Source: Microcella alkaliphila
Lineage (GTDB): Bacteria > Actinomycetota > Actinomycetes > Actinomycetales > Microbacteriaceae
Length of the DNA stretch: 64,000 nucleotides
Assembly: GCF_004216855.1 (NCBI RefSeq)
Contig: NZ_SGXT01000017.1
Location: 124,001-188,000 of the forward strand
Direction of reading: 5' to 3'
The number at the start of each line of letters is the position of its first letter. Position 1 is the stretch's first letter. This document shows positions 61,863-64,000 of this stretch, one piece after another. The notes under the pieces were generated by a model. It was given only the letters and a program-made list of their open reading frames with translations, searched no databases and was not told where the DNA came from. The translations under genes and the position numbers were made by a program.

Positions 61863-62267
61863 GGCTTCCTGCTGCCGAGCGGCGACGTCGACACCCTGAT
61901 GACGGGGCTCGACGCACCGTGGTCGGTCGTACCGCTCAGCGGAGCGGCGGGCTCGCTGGAGGTGGGCGAGCTTCACGAAGTCATCACGGGCATCCCGAAG
62001 GCGCGCACGCACAACGGCGGGCGCATCGTGATCGGCCCCGACGAGAAGCTGTCCGTGACGACGGGCGACGCGCGGGTGCTGGAAGCCTCGCAGGACGTCG
62101 ACTCGCTCGCGGGCAAGATCTTGCGTCTCGAACTCGACGGCACCGTGCCGGCCGACAACCCGTTCGACGGATCGCCCGTGCTCTCGCTCGGGCACCGCAA
62201 CCCTCAGGGGCTCGCCTTCGACCGCGACGGGCAGCTGTGGGCCGCCGAGCTCTCCCCAGCGCCGTAG
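61863..62267 (+). pseudogene. remnant of a PQQ-dependent aldose sugar dehydrogenase
   Basis: The translation carries scattered family segments: TGLDAPWSVVPL, then after a gap AGSLEVGELHEVITGIPKAR, HNGGRIVIGPDEKLSVTTGD, SLAGKILRLELDGTVPADNP and SLGHRNPQGLAFDRDGQLWA. About 60-70 residues normally present between the first and second blocks are missing, the signal peptide is absent, and the frame stops right after WAAE, where the catalytic and PQQ-binding C-terminal half should follow. It is therefore a decayed gene with internal and terminal deletions. Upstream in-frame codons show similarity back to about 61863. Confidence 0.72.
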
Positions 62268-62324
62268 TCACCCCGGTTTCCCCCGGCACGGCTGTCGCGG
62301 TCCGGCGGGGTCGGCGCTCTGACC

Positions 62325-62330
62325 TACCAT
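62325..62330 (+). promoter_or_regulatory. -10 box of the SprT-like gene, leaderless promoter
   Basis: TACCAT is followed by seven bases (CGGGCGC) and the ATG at 62338, without ribosome-binding site; same spacing as at glmS and coaA. Confidence 0.55.
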
Positions 62331-62337
62331 CGGGCGC

Positions 62338-62793
62338 ATGAGCGAGCTGGATCGGGTGCGGGTGTGGGCCGAGGCGTTGATTCGGCTGCACCTCGACGAC
62401 TCGTGGAGCTTCGCGTTCGACCACGCCACCAAGCGCGCCGGCCTCTGCAACTACGGCAAGAAACGCATCTCGGTGTCGCGGCACCTCGCCGCCCGGTGGG
62501 ACGACGACGAGGTGCACCAGACCCTGCTGCACGAAGTGGCCCACGCGCTCGCGGGCCCCGGCGCAGGCCACGGCCCGGCGTGGAAGGCGATCGCCGCCGA
62601 CCTCGGCTACGTCGGCGGCACCACCCACTCGGGCGAGATCGCCGCCGAGCGGGCGCGCTGGGCGGGCCGCTGCCCCGCGGGGCACGAGTTCGTGCGGTTT
62701 CGGCGACCGCGGTCGGTCGTCGCGTGCGGCAAGTGCTCGCGCACGTTCCACCCCGCGAACGTCATCCGCTGGACGGATCGCCGGGCGGTGTAG
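62338..62793 (+). CDS. SprT-like zinc metalloprotein
   Basis: The 151-residue protein has a zincin motif LLHEVAHALAG (His65, Glu66, His69) with an extra His in GAGHGPAWKAIA, followed by a small zinc ribbon (RCPAGHEF and CGKCSRTFHP). This is the SprT/Spartan layout; bacterial SprT-like proteins are of unknown substrate, and the eukaryotic relative cuts DNA-protein crosslinks. It has a leaderless-type promoter and no obvious operon partner. Confidence 0.82.
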   Translation: MSELDRVRVWAEALIRLHLDDSWSFAFDHATKRAGLCNYGKKRISVSRHLAARWDDDEVHQTLLHEVAHALAGPGAGHGPAWKAIAADLGYVGGTTHSGEIAAERARWAGRCPAGHEFVRFRRPRSVVACGKCSRTFHPANVIRWTDRRAV

Positions 62794-62826
62794 GGCGGGC
62801 CGGGTCGGGTTGGCGGGGGCCGCGCG

Positions 62827-62856
62827 GTCTACTCGGAGACCGTCTACTCGGAGACG
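62827..62856 (-). repeat. 15-base tandem duplication at the end of the DUF427 gene
   Basis: GTCTACTCGGAGACC at 62827-62841 is followed directly by GTCTACTCGGAGACG. The unit contains the stop codon, so the last codons (TVSE plus stop) are repeated in frame after the real stop. This looks like a recent slippage event. Confidence 0.8.
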
Positions 62857-63146
62857 GTGGCCTCTTTCCAGAACGCCACGTAGTTGCTGTAGTCCTTGCC
62901 GACACGATCGAACGACGACGGGATCGGCGTCGGGTAGCTCCACGCCCGGTCGGGGTACGACGTCCCGTCAACCGTGATCGTGAAGTACTGGGTGTCGCCC
63001 TTCCACGGGCAGTGGTACGGCGTGGGCGACTCCTCGAGCAGCTCACTCTTCACGCTCGACGGCGGGAAATACCAGTTGCCCTCGATCTGAATGAGGTCGT
63101 CCTTCGACGCCTCGGCGATAACGGTTCCGTTGATGTGCGCCTTCAT
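62844..63146 (-). CDS. DUF427 family protein
   Basis: The 100-residue product MKAHINGTVIAEASKDDLIQ contains NWYFPPSSVKSELL, HCPWKGDTQYFTI and AWSYPTP, the conserved Cys-Pro-Trp-Lys-Gly block and the rest of the DUF427 family. Function is unknown. I use the ATG at 63146, without ribosome-binding site but with TAGCGT seven bases upstream; the frame is open further upstream through the neighbouring gene. Confidence 0.87.
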   Translation of the reverse strand: MKAHINGTVIAEASKDDLIQIEGNWYFPPSSVKSELLEESPTPYHCPWKGDTQYFTITVDGTSYPDRAWSYPTPIPSSFDRVGKDYSNYVAFWKEATVSE

Positions 63147-63153
63147 GGGAGGA

Positions 63154-63159
63154 ACGCTA
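63154..63159 (-). promoter_or_regulatory. -10 box of the DUF427 gene, leaderless promoter
   Basis: The minus strand reads TAGCGT, seven bases (TCCTCCC), ATG. The box overlaps the stop codon of the upstream ComB-like gene. Confidence 0.45.
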
Positions 63160-63717
63160 CGACGGGATGCTGAACTCTCGCAGGATGTGCAGGCTCTGCT
63201 CGTCGAGACGGGCGCGCACCGCGCGCACGGCGTCCGGGCCCTCGTGTGCGGCGAGCCGACGCCCCGCGACGGAGGCCGTGAGCATGTGGCCCACGGCGCC
63301 GCGGAGGCCGGAATACGCGGCGGCGGACGCGGCCGCCTCGGGGCTCGTCGCGTCGATGCCGACCGTGCCGAGAGCATCCACGATGGCACCGGCGAGCAGG
63401 ATGTCTTCGACAGGGAAGCCGTCGGGGGTTTCGATCGGGGCGCCGGCCGCGACGACCGCGACCATCGTGCGCTCGCCGCGCGCCGCCTGCAGCTCGAGCA
63501 GGCGCTGAGCGATGGCCGACGCGGCGCCGAGCCGGGCATCGATCACTTCGACGTGCGGGGGCAGGGCGTTCAGCGGCACGTCTTCCGTCGCGATCGCGTC
63601 GCACCACACGACCAGGTGCGCCGTCTCGCCGATGCGGCGAGCGCCGTCGAGGCCGACGTCGACGCGCACCTGGTAGCGCTCTTGGGCGTCGGGGTTCTCG
63701 TCATGCGGCTGGGTCAC
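63157..63717 (-). CDS. ComB-like (2-phosphosulfolactate phosphatase family) protein
   Basis: The 186-residue protein resembles the ComB family in the run RGERTMVAVVAAGAPIETPD, VEDILLAGAIVDALG, SPEAAASAAAYSGLRGAVGH and the end SVAGRRLAAHEGPDAVRAV. Actinobacterial members are common but no coenzyme M is made there, so the true reaction is unknown. It begins with GTG at 63717, six bases after TACCAT. The DUF427 gene follows after ten bases. Confidence 0.6.
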   Translation of the reverse strand: MTQPHDENPDAQERYQVRVDVGLDGARRIGETAHLVVWCDAIATEDVPLNALPPHVEVIDARLGAASAIAQRLLELQAARGERTMVAVVAAGAPIETPDGFPVEDILLAGAIVDALGTVGIDATSPEAAASAAAYSGLRGAVGHMLTASVAGRRLAAHEGPDAVRAVRARLDEQSLHILREFSIPS

Positions 63718-63723
63718 AGCCCG

Positions 63724-63729
63724 ATGGTA
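63724..63729 (-). promoter_or_regulatory. -10 box of the ComB-like gene, leaderless promoter
   Basis: The minus strand reads TACCAT, six bases (CGGGCT), GTG. There is no ribosome-binding site. Only 35 bases separate this gene from the divergent gene at 63753. Confidence 0.45.
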
Positions 63730-63752
63730 GCGAGGGGCCGCACACTGGTTCC

Positions 63753-64000
63753 ATGCGTGTGACGCTGGATCTCATCCTCGACTGTTCGCCCGACGCGGCG
63801 TGGGAGGCCGTGCACTCCCCCGCCGTTTTTCGCGCAGTGTCGGGGCCGTGGACGACCGTCGAGTCGCTCGAGCCGGGTGGATTCCCGTCGCGGTGGCCGG
63901 GCGGCGACCACCGCGTGAAACTGCGGATGCTCGGGGTGCTTCCCATGGGCACGCAACTGATCCGACTCTCCGACGAAGTCGCCCCCGGGGTGCGCACGGT
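63753..64000 (+). CDS. unidentified protein, possibly SRPBCC/START-like (N-terminal part, cut by window edge)
   Basis: The visible 82 residues start MRVTLDLILDCSPDAAWEAV and include HSPAVFRAVSGPWTTVESLE, GDHRVKLRMLGVLPMGTQLI. A strand, then Ser-Pro-Asp-Ala-Ala-Trp-Glu at the start of a helix is the usual opening of SRPBCC ligand-binding proteins, but the fragment is too short for certainty. It is divergent from the ComB-like gene and continues past the window. Confidence 0.55.
   Translation, partial: MRVTLDLILDCSPDAAWEAVHSPAVFRAVSGPWTTVESLEPGGFPSRWPGGDHRVKLRMLGVLPMGTQLIRLSDEVAPGVRT

Overview
The window is high-GC DNA with short intergenic gaps, frequent GTG starts, GTGA/TAATG gene overlaps and TAnnnT -10 boxes. 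Protein content (LID-less adenylate kinase, spc operon without rpsN, acidic or Ala/Lys-rich tails on several ribosomal proteins) points to an actinobacterium of the Micrococcales, most likely Microbacteriaceae. This assignment is inference from gene content only.

Layout. 1-5337 (minus): glmS-acpS-alr-tsaE-tsaB-rimI-tsaD, joining amino-sugar, D-alanine and acyl-carrier supply with tRNA t6A formation. 5393-6370: coaA, divergent from glmS. 6367-9738 (minus): truA-rplM-rpsI-glmM. 9835-12882: an OatA-like surface acyltransferase (plus) and a tandem GNAT protein (minus). 12950-27907 (minus): one continuous ribosomal superoperon, S10 (rpsJ to rpsQ), spc (rplN to secY-adk) and alpha (infA-rpmJ-rpsM-rpsK-rpoA-rplQ). 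27908-28876: a 970-base non-coding stretch with large hairpins, a 72-base tandem structured repeat and an 84-base inverted-repeat element. 28877-34258 (minus): histidine-utilisation operon hutH-hutU-hutG-hutI with a divergent IclR regulator (34350-35117). 35388-39724 (minus): str operon rpsL-rpsG-fusA-tuf. 40025-52584 (minus): a complete monoderm-style type IV pilus locus (pilA2-pilB-pilT-pilC-pilA-pilV-pilW-pilX-pilD-pilM-pilN-pilO) plus a membrane protein. 52767-60173 (minus): rpoB-rpoC. 60483-64000: spermidine-synthase-like protein, truncated haemoglobin, a decayed sugar dehydrogenase, a SprT-like protein, a DUF427 protein, a ComB-like protein and the start of an unidentified protein.

The central theme is an ancestral core block (rpoBC - str - S10 - spc - alpha - truA/rplM/rpsI) opened at its natural junctions by accessory modules: pilus between rpoC and rpsL, hut between tuf and rpsJ, acyltransferase/GNAT between rplQ and truA. 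The junctions carry most of the unexplained structure: long perfect palindromes, attenuator-like hairpins (rplO/secY, pilA/pilV, rpsL leader), a hairpin that can hide a ribosome-binding site (40914-40954), and the 72-base repeats whose two copies keep the same stem with compensatory base changes. A second theme is a recurrent leaderless promoter module, TAnnnT followed by six or seven bases and then the start codon, seen before six genes.

I see no rRNA, tRNA, CRISPR array, transposase or prophage gene. Function calls for core genes are secure; pilus minor-component names are by family resemblance and order; all RNA-structure and promoter calls are by eye and untested.
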